NCBI RefSeq assembly: GCF_007858255.1 | Contig: NZ_VFEU01000028.1 | Location: 1 to 61,853 of the forward strand | Source: Pseudomonas rhodesiae | GTDB taxonomy: Bacteria > Pseudomonadota > Gammaproteobacteria > Pseudomonadales > Pseudomonadaceae | Length of the DNA: 61,853 bases | Direction of reading: 5' to 3' | In this document: piece after piece, positions 18,221-27,687 of the stretch | Layout of the letters: each line of letters starts with the position of its first letter | How positions within the stretch are numbered: the stretch's first letter is position 1 | The notes under the pieces: generated by a model | What the model saw: the letters and a program-made list of their open reading frames with translations, nothing else | What the model was told of the DNA's origin: nothing | Databases searched by the model: none | Position numbers and translations under genes: made by a program

Positions 18221-18635
18221 TTTCCTGCGCCGTTTCGCCCAGACCTTCGCCACCCTGGACAAGCACAACCTGCACTTGCTCGACAGTCTGTACAGCAAGG
18301 ACATCGCCTTCACCGATCCGCTGCACGAAGTGCACGGCTTGACCGCGCTGCACCGCTATTTCGAGTCGCTGTACGGCAACGTCAGCCAGTTACGCTTCGA
18401 TTTCCACGGTTTCGATCAGGTCGCCGAGGGCGAAGGCTACCTGCGCTGGAAAATGAGCTTCTGCCACCCGCGCCTGGCCAATGGCAAGGTCATCCGCGTG
18501 GAAGGCTGCTCACACCTGATGTGGCGTGAAACGGTGTACCGCCATCGGGATTATTTCGATGCCGGCGCGCTGCTGTACGAACACCTGCCCGTGTTGGGCA
18601 AAGTGATCAGTTGGCTGAAAAGGAGAGTGGGATGA
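18213..18635 (+). CDS. NTF2-like (SnoaL fold) protein
   Basis: The 140-residue protein shows the NTF2/SnoaL pattern: a helical start (FLRRFAQTFATLD), a TDPLHEVHGLTALHRYFESLY segment split by family variation, and a strand-rich half with LRWKMSFCHPR. Such folds act as small isomerases, hydrolases or scaffolds. The specific role is unknown; it lies in a run of lipid- and flavin-related genes behind phrB. The ATG at 18213 follows an AGGAGG and overlaps the phrB stop; a GTG is two codons upstream. Confidence 0.8.
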   Translation: MSDFLRRFAQTFATLDKHNLHLLDSLYSKDIAFTDPLHEVHGLTALHRYFESLYGNVSQLRFDFHGFDQVAEGEGYLRWKMSFCHPRLANGKVIRVEGCSHLMWRETVYRHRDYFDAGALLYEHLPVLGKVISWLKRRVG

Positions 18636-19414
18636 ACGCAGTGACGCCCCGTCGTTATTGGCTGACTGGCGCCAGCAGTGGCATCGGCGCCGCGCTGGCC
18701 GTGGAGCTGCTCAACAGCGGCGCCCAGGTGGCCTTGAGCTCGCGCACCAAAGAGCCGCTGGAGGCGTTGGCGCAGCGTTACCCTGGCCAAGTGCTGGTGG
18801 TGGCCGGCGACCTGACCAACAGCCAGACTGTGCGCGAAATCGGCGAGCACATCGCTCAGGTGTGGGGTGCGCTGGACACAGTGATCCTCAACGCCGGCAC
18901 GTGCGAATACGTGGACGCCCGCCAGTTCGACTCATCGATCATCGAGCACGTCGTGCGCACCAACCTGCTGGCCAGCAGTTATTGCATCGAAGCCGCCCTG
19001 CCGTTGCTGCGCGCCGGGCTCACGCCGCACCTGGTGGGCGTCGCCAGCGCCGTGACTTACCTGCCAATGCCACGTGCCGAGGCGTACGGTGCGTCCAAGG
19101 CCGGCCTGCGCTACTTGTTCGAATCGCTGCGCATCAGCCTGTCGCCGGAGAACATCGACGTTACCGTGATCAGCCCAGGCTTTGTCGACACGCCCCTGAC
19201 CGAACGCAACGACTTCCCGATGCCCCTGAGCTGGCCCGCCGACAAAGCCGCGCGGCATATCTTCGCCAAGCTGAGCAAGCGTCCGTTGGAGATCGCCTTC
19301 CCCGCGCTGTTTATCGCCACCTTGTGGCCCTTGTCGAAACTGCCCAACCGCGCGCAATTGATCATCGGCAAACGCATGTTGCGCAGCCCACCGCCGAAAA
19401 AGGACGACCTGTGA
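18632..19414 (+). CDS. Short-chain dehydrogenase/reductase
   Basis: The 260-residue classical SDR has TGASSGIGAALAVEL for NAD(P) binding, the structural ILNAGT motif, Ser (about residue 140) and the YGASK active-site pair with Tyr and Lys, then SPGFVDTPLTERND. The Arg of SSRTKEP suggests NADP preference. The substrate is unknown; a fatty-acid or lipid role is inferred from the DUF1365 and cfa neighbours. The ATG at 18632 is preceded by AAAAGGAGAG and overlaps the upstream stop (ATGA). Confidence 0.88.
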   Translation: MNAVTPRRYWLTGASSGIGAALAVELLNSGAQVALSSRTKEPLEALAQRYPGQVLVVAGDLTNSQTVREIGEHIAQVWGALDTVILNAGTCEYVDARQFDSSIIEHVVRTNLLASSYCIEAALPLLRAGLTPHLVGVASAVTYLPMPRAEAYGASKAGLRYLFESLRISLSPENIDVTVISPGFVDTPLTERNDFPMPLSWPADKAARHIFAKLSKRPLEIAFPALFIATLWPLSKLPNRAQLIIGKRMLRSPPPKKDDL

Positions 19415-20658
19415 AGATCGCCATTATCGGCAGCGGTATCGCTGGGCTGACCAGCGCCTATCTGCTCAGCCGCCGCCACGACATCACCCTGTTCGAAGCG
19501 GGCGACCGCATCGGCGGGCATACCCATACGGTCAACGTGACGGTGGAGGGCCAACCCTACGCGGTGGACACCGGTTTTATCGTGTTCAACGACTGGACCT
19601 ACCCCAACTTCATTCGGTTACTGGGGCAGATCGGCGTGGCGTTCAAACCCACCGAGATGAGTTTTTCGGTGTGCGACGAGCGCACCCGGTTCGAGTACAA
19701 CGGCAACAACCTCAACAGCCTGTTCGCCCAGCGCCGCAATATCCTTTCGCCAGGCTTCTGGGGCATGTTGCGCGACATCCTGCGCTTCAACCGCCAGGCT
19801 CCGCTGGATCTGCAAGAACAACGGATCAGCGCCGATATGACCCTGGGCGACTACCTCACTGCCGGCGGTTACGGTGAGCGCTTCGTGCGTCACTACATCG
19901 TGCCGATGGGGGCAGCGATCTGGTCGATGTCACTGGCGGACATGTTGGGGTTTCCGTTGCAGTTCTTTGTACGGTTCTTCAAGAACCACGGCTTGTTGTC
20001 GGTGAACAATCGCCCGCAATGGTGCGTGATCGAAGGCGGCTCCAGTGCTTATATCGAACCGCTGACGCGCGGTTTTCGTGAGCGGATCCGCCTGAGCTGC
20101 CCTGTGCATAAAGTCGAACGCAACGAGGACGGTGTGGTTATCCACAGCGCGTCCGGTAGCGAGACGTTCGACCGAGTGGTGTTCGCCTGCCATAGCGATC
20201 AAGCCCTGGCGTTACTCGGCGACCCGAGCCAGGCCGAGCAGGAAATCCTCGGCGCCCTGCCCTACGCCGACAACGACGTAGTGCTGCACACCGACACACG
20301 CCTGCTGCCCGACCGCAGGCTGGCCTGGGCCAGTTGGAACTACCGGCTGACCGGCGACAGTCAGGCCCAGGCCGCCGTGACCTATGACATGAACATCCTG
20401 CAAGGCATCGACAGTGCCACGACCTTTTGCGTGAGCCTCAACCAGACGGCGGTGATCAACCCGCTGAAGATCCTCGCGCGCTTTACCTACGCCCACCCGC
20501 AATACAGCCTGGCCGCCGTCGCCGCCCAGCAGCGCTGGGAAGAATTGAACGGCGCCCGACATACCCATTATTGCGGTGCCTATTGGGCCAACGGGTTCCA
20601 CGAAGACGGCGTGGTCAGCGCCCTGCGCGTGGCGCAAACCTTCGGAGAGACCCTGTGA
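19411..20658 (+). CDS. FAD-dependent amine oxidase-like protein
   Basis: The 415-residue flavoprotein opens VKIAIIGSGIAGLTSAYLLS and carries LFEAGDRIGGHTHTV and DTGFIVFNDWTYPNFIRLL. The C terminus has the NGFHEDGVVSALRVAQ segment usual for this NAD(P)-binding amine-oxidase family. Related proteins sit next to DUF1365 and cyclopropane synthase genes and may act on fatty acyl chains, for example as desaturases in furan fatty acid synthesis; that role here is inference. The GTG start at 19411 overlaps the SDR stop (GTGA). Confidence 0.86.
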   Translation: MKIAIIGSGIAGLTSAYLLSRRHDITLFEAGDRIGGHTHTVNVTVEGQPYAVDTGFIVFNDWTYPNFIRLLGQIGVAFKPTEMSFSVCDERTRFEYNGNNLNSLFAQRRNILSPGFWGMLRDILRFNRQAPLDLQEQRISADMTLGDYLTAGGYGERFVRHYIVPMGAAIWSMSLADMLGFPLQFFVRFFKNHGLLSVNNRPQWCVIEGGSSAYIEPLTRGFRERIRLSCPVHKVERNEDGVVIHSASGSETFDRVVFACHSDQALALLGDPSQAEQEILGALPYADNDVVLHTDTRLLPDRRLAWASWNYRLTGDSQAQAAVTYDMNILQGIDSATTFCVSLNQTAVINPLKILARFTYAHPQYSLAAVAAQQRWEELNGARHTHYCGAYWANGFHEDGVVSALRVAQTFGETL

Positions 20659-21464
20659 ACAGCGCCCTGTACAGCGGCTGGATTGCCCACCGCCGGTTTG
20701 CGCCCAAGGCTCATGCCTTTCGCTACCGCATCGGCCTGCTGTACCTGGATTTGAGCGAAGAAGACCAAGTGCTCGGGCTCTCGCCCCTGGCCGGGCGTAG
20801 CCGCCTGGCGCCCTTCGGTTTTCGCCAGCAGGACTACCTGCGTGAGTTGACCGGCCACGGCATGAGCCTGAGCGATGCCGTGCGCCAGGAAGTCGGCAAG
20901 GCGCTGGGGCGCACACCCCAGGGCGTTATCTGCCTACTGACCCAGGCCCGCAGTTGGGGCCTGGCTTTTAATCCGGTGAGTTTCTTCTACTGTTTCGAGG
21001 CCGATGGGCAACTGGCCGCGATCCTGTGTGAAGTGACCAACACCCCTTGGCGCGAACGCTACCACTACGTGCTGCCGGCCCAGGCCCTGGGCGCGGACGA
21101 GCACCAGCATTTCGCCGTGGCCAAGGCGTTCCATGTGTCGCCGTTCCTGCCGCGAGACCTGGAATACCGCATGAGCTTCAGCCCGCCCGCCGAGCGGCTC
21201 GGCGTACATATGGCCGACTGGCAGGGCGAGCTGAAAGTCTTCGACGCCACCCTGAGCCTGCACAAAGAGGCGCTGACCCGCGCCAGTCTGCACCGCTACC
21301 TGGGACGTTTTCCGTGGATGACCGCCAAGACCTGCCTGGCCATTTACTGGCAGGCCCTGCGCCTGTTGCTCAAACGCACACCGATTTTCTCCCACCGGGC
21401 CGCCGATGGCGCCTCTCGCACCGCCGTCGGGTATACCAAGGAACATCGCCATGAAATCCCCTAG
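20655..21464 (+). CDS. DUF1365 family protein
   Basis: The 269-residue protein fits DUF1365: N-terminal LYSGWIAHRRFAPKAHAFRY, the LLTQARSWGLAFNPVSFFYC block, EVTNTPWRERYHYVLP, and KAFHVSPFLPRDLEYRMSF. The biochemical role is unknown. In several bacteria the family is linked to the adjacent Cfa-type methyltransferase and to singlet-oxygen or light responses. The GTG start at 20655 overlaps the stop of the amine oxidase (GTGA), and its end overlaps the cfa start by 14 nt. Confidence 0.87.
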   Translation: MNSALYSGWIAHRRFAPKAHAFRYRIGLLYLDLSEEDQVLGLSPLAGRSRLAPFGFRQQDYLRELTGHGMSLSDAVRQEVGKALGRTPQGVICLLTQARSWGLAFNPVSFFYCFEADGQLAAILCEVTNTPWRERYHYVLPAQALGADEHQHFAVAKAFHVSPFLPRDLEYRMSFSPPAERLGVHMADWQGELKVFDATLSLHKEALTRASLHRYLGRFPWMTAKTCLAIYWQALRLLLKRTPIFSHRAADGASRTAVGYTKEHRHEIP

Positions 21465-22722
21465 CTTATCGGTCAAGGCCAGCCGCCTGAACGTCAACGG
21501 CATGACCACCGCGCTGCTGCGCAAGGGTGTGCTGCGTCAACTCAGCCAATTGCGCCATGGCCAGTTGGTGGTGATTGAGGACGGTGAACGCCAAGTGTTC
21601 GGCGCACGGGAAGCGCACCTGTTGGGGGAAATCCAGATCGTCGATCCGGCCGTGTGGGGCCTGGTGGCGGCCAACGGTTCGATCGGCGCCGGCGAAGCGT
21701 TTATCCATGGCTACTGGACCAGCCCGGACCTGACCGCCGTGGTGCGGGTGATGGTCAGCAACCTGGACGTACTCGACGCGCTGGAAGGTGGCCTGGCCCG
21801 CCTCGCCCGCCCGCTGACTCAGAGCCTGCATTGGCTCAATCGCAACACGCGCGAGGGCTCGCAAAAAAACATCGCTGCCCACTACGACCTGGGCAATGAG
21901 CTGTTCGAACAATTCCTCGACCCGACCATGATGTACTCGGCGGCGCAATTTCTGACGGCCGACGACACCCTGGAACAGGCGCAACTGAACAAACTGGAGC
22001 GTATCTGCCAGAAGCTTGCCCTCAAACCCAGCGACCATTTGCTGGAGATCGGCACCGGCTGGGGCAGCATGGCGCTGTATGCCGCGCAGCACTATGGCTG
22101 CAAGGTCACCACCACGACCCTGTCCAAGGAACAATTCGCGTACACCGAACAACGCATCCAGGCGTTGGGCCTGCAAGATCAGGTCACCCTGCTGCTAAGG
22201 GATTATCGCGATCTCACGGGCGAGTACGACAAACTGGTGTCCATCGAGATGATCGAGGCTGTGGGTCATCGCTTTCTGCCCACCTACTTCAAGCAATGTG
22301 CACAGTTGCTCAAGCGCGACGGTCTGATGTTGCTGCAAGCCATCACCATCCGCGAACAGCGTTTCGAGCAAGCCAAACGCAGCGTGGATTTTATCCAGCG
22401 CTACATCTTCCCCGGCGGCGCCCTGCCCTCGGTGCAGAACATGCTGCAGATCGTCAGCCGCGACACCGATATGAACTTGCTGCACATGGAAGACTTCGGT
22501 CTGCACTACGCAAAAACCCTGCGCCTGTGGCACGAGAATTTTCGCCGCGCCCATGGCCGCCTGACAGAACTGGGCTACGACGAGTACTTCCTGCGGCTGT
22601 GGGAGTTCTACCTGTGCTACTGCGAAGGTGGCTTTATGGAGCGCACCATCGGCACCGCTCAGTTGCTGCTGGCCAAACCGGCGGCGATCAACCCTCCGCT
22701 GCTCGGCCGTTTCAATGCTTAA
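21451..22722 (+). CDS. cfa: Cyclopropane-fatty-acyl-phospholipid synthase family methyltransferase
   Basis: The 423-residue SAM-dependent enzyme acts on unsaturated acyl chains of membrane phospholipids. The N-terminal lipid-binding part (1-about 120) is followed by the methyltransferase core: AHYDLGNELFEQFLDPTMMY, the SAM motif LLEIGTGWGSMALYAA, TTLSKEQFAYTEQRI, SIEMIEAVGHRFLPTYF (substrate/bicarbonate region) and FIQRYIFPGGALPS. In this context it may make a methylated or furan precursor rather than a cyclopropane. The ATG at 21451 has AAGGAA upstream. Confidence 0.9.
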   Translation: MKSPSLSVKASRLNVNGMTTALLRKGVLRQLSQLRHGQLVVIEDGERQVFGAREAHLLGEIQIVDPAVWGLVAANGSIGAGEAFIHGYWTSPDLTAVVRVMVSNLDVLDALEGGLARLARPLTQSLHWLNRNTREGSQKNIAAHYDLGNELFEQFLDPTMMYSAAQFLTADDTLEQAQLNKLERICQKLALKPSDHLLEIGTGWGSMALYAAQHYGCKVTTTTLSKEQFAYTEQRIQALGLQDQVTLLLRDYRDLTGEYDKLVSIEMIEAVGHRFLPTYFKQCAQLLKRDGLMLLQAITIREQRFEQAKRSVDFIQRYIFPGGALPSVQNMLQIVSRDTDMNLLHMEDFGLHYAKTLRLWHENFRRAHGRLTELGYDEYFLRLWEFYLCYCEGGFMERTIGTAQLLLAKPAAINPPLLGRFNA

Positions 22723-23194
22723 AAACCTGGCCAACGCCGCGCTGTTCCAGTGCGGCTGGTTTGCCTGCGTGCTGGGCGGCGACGGCCCCTGGTTGCTGAT
22801 TGGCGTGGCGGTGCTGGCCGTTCATCTGCTGTGGATAAGTTCTTGGGCCAAGGATGGCGCGCTGATCATTGGCGTGACCGTGGCGGGTACGCTGCTGGAC
22901 ACATTACTGCGAGCGCTGGGTGTGTTTCAGTTCAGCGAACCAGGGCCCTTGATCCCGTTTTGGCTGATGCTGCTGTGGGCGCTGCTGGCCACCACGTTGC
23001 GTCATTGCCTGGCATGGAGCGCACGGCCCTGGTGGCGAGCCGCCGTATTAGGCGCAGTCGGCGGGCCGCTGTCGTATTACGCCGGCAGCCAGTTGGCAGG
23101 CGTGGAATTCGGCTTTGACGTGGCGCCCACGCTGATCGGGCTGGCGCTGCTGTGGGCCGTGGTTTTTGTCGGGCTGCATCGATTGGCACGCTGA
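22715..23194 (+). CDS. DUF2878 family membrane protein
   Basis: The 159-residue protein is almost wholly hydrophobic, with about five membrane segments (near residues 8-25, 27-45, 50-70, 77-95 and 128-150). It matches the DUF2878 type found after cfa/DUF1365 genes. The function is unknown; it may anchor or supply the lipid-modifying enzymes. It is the last gene of the light-linked operon: it starts inside the end of cfa, and a 54-nt gap follows before ykgJ. Confidence 0.8.
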   Translation: MLKNLANAALFQCGWFACVLGGDGPWLLIGVAVLAVHLLWISSWAKDGALIIGVTVAGTLLDTLLRALGVFQFSEPGPLIPFWLMLLWALLATTLRHCLAWSARPWWRAAVLGAVGGPLSYYAGSQLAGVEFGFDVAPTLIGLALLWAVVFVGLHRLAR

Positions 23195-23248
23195 CGTCTG
23201 TCAGACCTTTCACACCCGAGACTCGCCCATGCCTTACACTGCGCGCCT

Positions 23249-23554
23249 ATGACCAACATCCCCCACATCCAAATCGCTGACCCCGCCGTCACCTGCTCTA
23301 CGTGTGCGGCGTGCTGCTGCCAGCTGGAAGTCATGCTGATTACCGACACGGGCGTACCTGAGCGCTATATCGACACAGACGATTGGGGCGGTGAAGTGAT
23401 GCTGCGCCTGGACGACGGCTGGTGTGCGGCGCTGGATCGGGACACGATGATGTGTACGATTTACGAGCGGCGCCCGCTGATTTGTCGGGAATTCGAGATG
23501 GGCGCACCGGAGTGCCTGGAAGAACGCCAAGGGATTGCGACGGCGTATATCTGA
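23249..23554 (+). CDS. YkgJ family cysteine cluster protein
   Basis: The 101-residue protein has a clear cysteine cluster: CSTCAACCCQLE near residue 16, then single cysteines in GWCAAL, MMCTIYERRPLICREF and APECLEE. This is the zinc- or iron-chelating YkgJ (CxxCxxCC) pattern. The function is unknown. It has its own gap upstream and converges with pagL across a hairpin. Confidence 0.85.
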   Translation: MTNIPHIQIADPAVTCSTCAACCCQLEVMLITDTGVPERYIDTDDWGGEVMLRLDDGWCAALDRDTMMCTIYERRPLICREFEMGAPECLEERQGIATAYI

Positions 23555-23599
23555 TCGCAATGCGGGAGGGCACAAGCCGCCCCCGCAGCGTTTTGCGAT
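23554..23599. terminator. Hairpin between convergent ykgJ and pagL
   Basis: An outer stem (23554-23560 with 23593-23599) and an inner GCGGG/CCCGC stem form one long imperfect hairpin in the 53-nt gap between two stop codons. It may terminate both transcripts. The core also resembles a degenerate REP. Confidence 0.45.
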
Positions 23600-23607
23600 G
23601 CGGGTGA

Positions 23608-24126
23608 TTACAACGGCATGGTGTAGTGCAGCGAGTAACTCTCTACCCCATCGTTGTTACTGCTGATACCGGCGTTGGAATAATGGGTGGCGCGGATGCC
23701 CACTTCATGCCCACCGGTAAAGCGCAGGCCGAAACCCAAACGGTCTTCGAACTGAAAAGCCTGGCCGATGTTGTTGTCTTCCAGCTTGGTACGGGAGAAC
23801 ACCGCAACGCCGATGCCGGCCTCGATGTACGGTTTGACCGATTGCCCGGCAAATTCGTACACAAACACCGGTGAGAACGACAGACTGCTGGCGCCTGCGC
23901 GGTCATCACCTTCCCAGTACGTGTAAGCACCGCTCCAGTAACCGGTCAGGCGACCTACATCGCTTTGCATCCAACTCTTATCCCAATCCGAAGTCAGCCC
24001 CAGGCGGTAAGTCAACGTCGAATCGCTGGTGGACCCCAGACCGAATTCGAGGCCGGCGGCCTGCGCCGAAAACGAGTGTCCTACAACGGCGGCCGCAATC
24101 GCAGCCAAACAGAACAAGCGCTTCAT
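23608..24126 (-). CDS. pagL: Lipid A 3-O-deacylase PagL
   Basis: The 172-residue outer-membrane enzyme begins with a signal peptide (MKRLFCLAAIAAAVVGHSFS, cleaved near AQA). It forms an 8-strand barrel and carries the catalytic His and Ser in ATHYSNAGI and the Glu in DGVESYSLHY near the C terminus. It removes the 3-O-acyl chain from lipid A in the outer leaflet. The frame opens at 24168, but the signal peptide fixes the ATG at 24126. It lies before murI, as I recall for P. aeruginosa PA4661/PA4662. Regulation is not evident. Confidence 0.88.
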   Translation of the reverse strand: MKRLFCLAAIAAAVVGHSFSAQAAGLEFGLGSTSDSTLTYRLGLTSDWDKSWMQSDVGRLTGYWSGAYTYWEGDDRAGASSLSFSPVFVYEFAGQSVKPYIEAGIGVAVFSRTKLEDNNIGQAFQFEDRLGFGLRFTGGHEVGIRATHYSNAGISSNNDGVESYSLHYTMPL

Positions 24127-24237
24127 TAAACGTTCCTTCCGAACAAGTTTGTATGGTGTTTTGTACAAGCAATCTCGCTATAGAAGCCTGCGCAGAGCCA
24201 GAAGTTCAGCTTCTAATCACGAAATTTCACGAAATTT

Positions 24238-25032
24238 TCACGAGCCGAAGCTTCGCACAATTCCGGGATGTTTCCATAGTGTCGGTAGGATATTTCCTAG
24301 GTGAGACAGATCGCCGCTGGTCCAGAACTGCGCGGGAGCAGGTTTGCCGTCGGCCAACAGGTCGCGCTCGCCCAATAAGCGCTTGAGCTGCCGTGCCACT
24401 GCGGCGCCAGTATCGATGAGGATGACGCTCGGCGGCAGCATTTGCGCCAGCATCGGTTTAAGGAAGGGGTAGTGGGTGCAACCGAGGATGATGGTGTCGC
24501 AACCGGCACTGAGCAGGGGGTCGACGTAGCCCTGTAACAACTGGCGCAGGGCCGGGCTGCTCAGATCGCCGGTTTCAATCAGCTCAACCAGGCCTGGGCA
24601 TGGCTGGGTAACTACGCGCACGTCAGTGGCAAAACGGTCGAGCAGCGCCGCGAACTTGGCACTTTGCAGGGTGCCGGTGGTGGCGAGCACGCCGACCACA
24701 CCACTGCGGGTCGCGGCGGCAGCGGGTTTGACGGCGGGCTCCATGCCCACCAGCGGCCAATCGGGGTAGTCCAGACGCAGGTCGGCGACGGCGGCCACCG
24801 TCGCCGTGTTGCAGGCAATTACAAACGCCTTGGCGCCCTGCCCGTGGAAAAACGCCGCCACCCGCCGCGAACGCTCGCGAATAAAGGCCGGAGTTTTCTC
24901 GCCATAAGGGATATGCCCGCAATCGGCAACGTAGAGTAGCGACTCGTGGGGCAGCAGTTGCTGGATTTCCTCCAGCACCGACAGGCCACCGACACCGGAA
25001 TCGAACACACCGATCGGCGCATCCTTACCCAT
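24238..25032 (-). CDS. murI: Glutamate racemase
   Basis: The 264-residue enzyme makes D-glutamate for peptidoglycan. It has PIGVFDSGVGGLSVL with the catalytic-base region, the first catalytic cysteine in VIACNTATVAAV, the second in ILGCTHYPFLKPML, and GMEPAVKPAA. I chose the ATG at 25032, which overlaps the moeB end by 8 nt; a GTG at 25050 would lengthen it by six residues. It is the last gene of the hemA-prfA-prmC-moeB-murI operon. Confidence 0.95.
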   Translation of the reverse strand: MGKDAPIGVFDSGVGGLSVLEEIQQLLPHESLLYVADCGHIPYGEKTPAFIRERSRRVAAFFHGQGAKAFVIACNTATVAAVADLRLDYPDWPLVGMEPAVKPAAAATRSGVVGVLATTGTLQSAKFAALLDRFATDVRVVTQPCPGLVELIETGDLSSPALRQLLQGYVDPLLSAGCDTIILGCTHYPFLKPMLAQMLPPSVILIDTGAAVARQLKRLLGERDLLADGKPAPAQFWTSGDLSHLGNILPTLWKHPGIVRSFGS

Positions 25033-25780
25033 GGCGAGTCCCGCAGACACTGCAGCCAGGGTCGCGCTTGACCCGCAGCTCGCGGAAACGCGTGGTCAAG
25101 GCATCGATCAGCAATAAACGCCCGACCAACGGCTCGCCAAAACCGGCCAACACCTTCAGGGCCTCCAAGGCTTGAAGGCTGCCGACCAAGCCCACCAGCG
25201 GCCCGACGACACCGGCTTCGCTGCAGCTCAATTCGGCGTCGCTGCCGTGCCCATATAAACAGTGGTAGCACGGGCTGTCGGCGCGACGGGGGTCAAACAC
25301 CGACAGTTGCCCTTCCAGGCGAATCGCCGCGCCGCTGATCAACGGCTTCGCGGCGCCGACACAGGCGGCATTGACCGCCTCGCGGGTAGAGAAGTTGTCA
25401 CTGCAATCGAGCACCACATCCACTTGAGCCACGGCAGCGGCCAGCGAATCGGCATCCAGCGCGGTGCGATGGGGCACCAGTTGGATGTCGGGGTTGATCG
25501 CGCGCAAGCGACGCATGGCCGAGTCGACTTTGGTCTGCCCGACACTGTCAGTGTCATGGATGATCTGGCGTTGCAGGTTGGTCAGGTCGACCGTGTCGAA
25601 ATCCGCCAAATGCAACTGGCCAACGCCCGCAGCGGCCAGGTACAGCGCTACCGGCGCGCCCAGACCGCCAAGGCCGACAATCAGGGCACGGCCGTTTTTG
25701 AGGCGCAATTGCCCGTCAATGTCGACATGCTGCAACAGAATCTGTCGGCTATAGCGCAACAGCTCCTGATCGGTCAGCAC
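25025..25780 (-). CDS. moeB: Molybdopterin-synthase adenylyltransferase (MoeB/ThiF family)
   Basis: The 251-residue E1-like enzyme adenylates the C terminus of a sulfur carrier protein such as MoaD. It has YSRQILLQHVDIDGQ, the nucleotide motif VGLGGLGAPVALYLA, DFDTVDLTNLQRQI, DCSDNFSTREAVN, and two CxxC zinc motifs (CYHC and CSVC). ThiF-like use of ThiS is the alternative. The GTG start at 25780 overlaps the prmC end. Confidence 0.92.
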   Translation of the reverse strand: MLTDQELLRYSRQILLQHVDIDGQLRLKNGRALIVGLGGLGAPVALYLAAAGVGQLHLADFDTVDLTNLQRQIIHDTDSVGQTKVDSAMRRLRAINPDIQLVPHRTALDADSLAAAVAQVDVVLDCSDNFSTREAVNAACVGAAKPLISGAAIRLEGQLSVFDPRRADSPCYHCLYGHGSDAELSCSEAGVVGPLVGLVGSLQALEALKVLAGFGEPLVGRLLLIDALTTRFRELRVKRDPGCSVCGTRHG

Positions 25781-26604
25781 GGCCGGCGCCCTAAGGTGAT
25801 ACGTTCGTGCCCGCCAAGGTCGACGCGGCTGTGCACTTGCTCAAAACCTTGGCTCTGCAAAAGGTCGCGTACCGCAGGGGCTTGATCGTAACCGTGCTCC
25901 AACAGCAACCAGCCACCCGCATTCAGGTGGGCGGGCGCGTCCTGGATGATCAGCCGCAGGTCATCCAAACCATCATGGCCCGCCACCAGGGCGCTGGCGG
26001 GCTCGAAACGCACGTCGCCGGCCACCAGATGCGGATCGTTGTCGGCGATATACGGCGGGTTGCTAATGATCAGATCGTAGGAGTGCCCGTGCAGGGCGCT
26101 GAACCAATGGCTGTTGAGTACCGTGGCGTTATTCAAGTGCAGACGCTGGCGATTGCGCTCGGCCAGGGCCACCGCTTCCAGCACACGGTCGACCGCAGTC
26201 ACTTGCCAGGCCGGGCGCTCGCTGGCCAAGGCCAGGGCAATCGCGCCGCTGCCAGTGCCCAGGTCAAGCACGCGGGCAGGCGTGGCCGGCAATAATTCCA
26301 GCGCCGCTTCCACCAGCATTTCGGTCTCGGGACGCGGGATCAGCGTGTGCGGCGCCACTTCAAGGTCGAGTTTCCAGAAACCCTGCTGGCCGAGAATATA
26401 GGCCACCGGCTCGCCCGCGCGGCGGCGTTGCAGGTAGCCAGCAAACGTCAGCGCGTCTTCGCTGCTGACGATTTTTTCCGGCCAGGTGTGCAGATAGCTG
26501 CGCGATTTGCCCAGGGCCGCAGCCAGTAACAATTCGGCGTCCAGGCGCGCGGTGGGCGAATCCGGCAGGTCGGCGGCGCGCAACAGGCTGGCGATGATGG
26601 TCAT
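25774..26604 (-). CDS. prmC: Peptide chain release factor N5-glutamine methyltransferase
   Basis: The 276-residue enzyme methylates the GGQ glutamine of release factors, here probably the product of the adjacent prfA. It has an N-terminal helical domain (1-about 75) and a SAM methyltransferase core with VLDLGTGSGAIALALA and the signature LIISNPPYIADNDP (NPPY binds the glutamine side chain). It lies directly after the prfA stop in the same operon. Confidence 0.95.
   Translation of the reverse strand: MTIIASLLRAADLPDSPTARLDAELLLAAALGKSRSYLHTWPEKIVSSEDALTFAGYLQRRRAGEPVAYILGQQGFWKLDLEVAPHTLIPRPETEMLVEAALELLPATPARVLDLGTGSGAIALALASERPAWQVTAVDRVLEAVALAERNRQRLHLNNATVLNSHWFSALHGHSYDLIISNPPYIADNDPHLVAGDVRFEPASALVAGHDGLDDLRLIIQDAPAHLNAGGWLLLEHGYDQAPAVRDLLQSQGFEQVHSRVDLGGHERITLGRRPC

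Positions 26605-27683
<1,079 letters not shown>

Positions 27684-27687
<4 letters not shown>

Noticed and set aside
24149..24167. A TGTACA with a nearby TGTATG before pagL, as a fourth LitR site
   Set aside because: The halves are only 12 bp apart in period, not 18, and no other half-site is at the right distance on either side.
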